A stretch of 64,000 bases of DNA, from contig GG745341.1 in assembly GCA_000151295.1 (NCBI GenBank), positions 925,652 to 989,651 on the forward strand. Reading direction: 5' to 3'. Both the position numbers and the translations under genes were made by a program. The notes beneath the pieces were generated by a model. It saw only the letters and a list, made by a program, of their open reading frames with translations, searched no databases and was not told the DNA's origin. Below, piece by piece: positions 63,919 through 64,000 of the stretch. Positions within the stretch are counted from its first letter, which is position 1, and every line of letters begins with the position of its first letter. This stretch comes from Allomyces macrogynus ATCC 38327 (taxonomy: Eukaryota > Blastocladiomycota > Blastocladiomycetes > Blastocladiales > Blastocladiaceae).

Positions 63919-64000
63919 ATGTTCGCCGACTTGTCCCGCCAGTCGACCCGCAGCTCGACGTCGAGCAGAAGCAGACCGCTCAACGAACCAACCGACGGCC
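63919..64000 (+). CDS. N-terminal start of a further gene, cut by the window end
   Basis: The frame from the ATG at 63919 (CCCACCATGTTC, excellent initiation context) is open to the last base. It gives MFADLSRQSTRSSTSSRSRP and seven more residues, Ser/Arg-rich and disordered. Divergent placement 110 bp from another start codon supports a real gene. No family can be named. Confidence 0.45.
   Translation, partial: MFADLSRQSTRSSTSSRSRPLNEPTDG

Overview
This is a GC-rich (roughly 60-65%) nuclear window from a eukaryote. Genes are split by short GT..AG introns (55-151 nt, mostly 60-90). Many reading frames are overlapping shadows caused by the base composition. Gene content points to an early-diverging, zoospore-forming (flagellated) fungus. 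Fungal-type housekeeping genes (COQ11-like, SPT3, STI1, EFG1, a BSD2/NDFIP-type adaptor) lie beside genes normally kept only by lineages with cilia: SPATA4, an RJL GTPase, a giant HYDIN-like ASH protein, a CIMIP1/LLC1-like protein and TMEM107. A relic of a P2X ion channel, a family known from Allomyces and chytrids, supports the same placement. Blastocladiomycota is my best guess; this is inference, not proof.

Layout. 0-6.5 kb: end of an unknown gene, COQ11-like (-), a Cdc20/Cdh1-like WD40 protein (+), and a Gly/Ser/Tyr-repeat protein (-) with degenerate tandem units next to it. 6.4-14.1 kb: a 1.9-kb gene-poor stretch, TRM10 (+), a seven-exon ABCG transporter (-) and SPATA4 (+). 14.1-19.4 kb: a rearranged area. 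A 333-bp inverted repeat flanks an NmrA-like gene; an ASCC1 fragment lies beside the left arm and the intact five-exon ASCC1 gene beside the right arm. 19.5-32 kb: SPT3 (-), RJL (+) and the roughly 3,025-residue HYDIN-like protein (-).

33-46 kb: NPC1 (+), STI1 (-), cofactor-independent phosphoglycerate mutase (+), NDFIP/BSD2-like (+) and EFG1 (+). 46-57.5 kb: CIMIP1-like (-), a USP30-like deubiquitinase (+), an unrecognised proline-rich protein (-), glyoxalase II (+), an F-box protein (+) and a HAD phosphatase (-). 58.5-64 kb: P2X relic (+), TMEM107 (+), an alpha/beta-hydrolase-like protein (-) and the start of another gene (+).

Genes are mostly in divergent or convergent pairs with short spacers; there are no operons. 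I rebuilt exon joins by hand, from splice dinucleotides, phase agreement across every junction and continuity of conserved motifs. Most joins are phase-consistent, but none is supported by transcripts.
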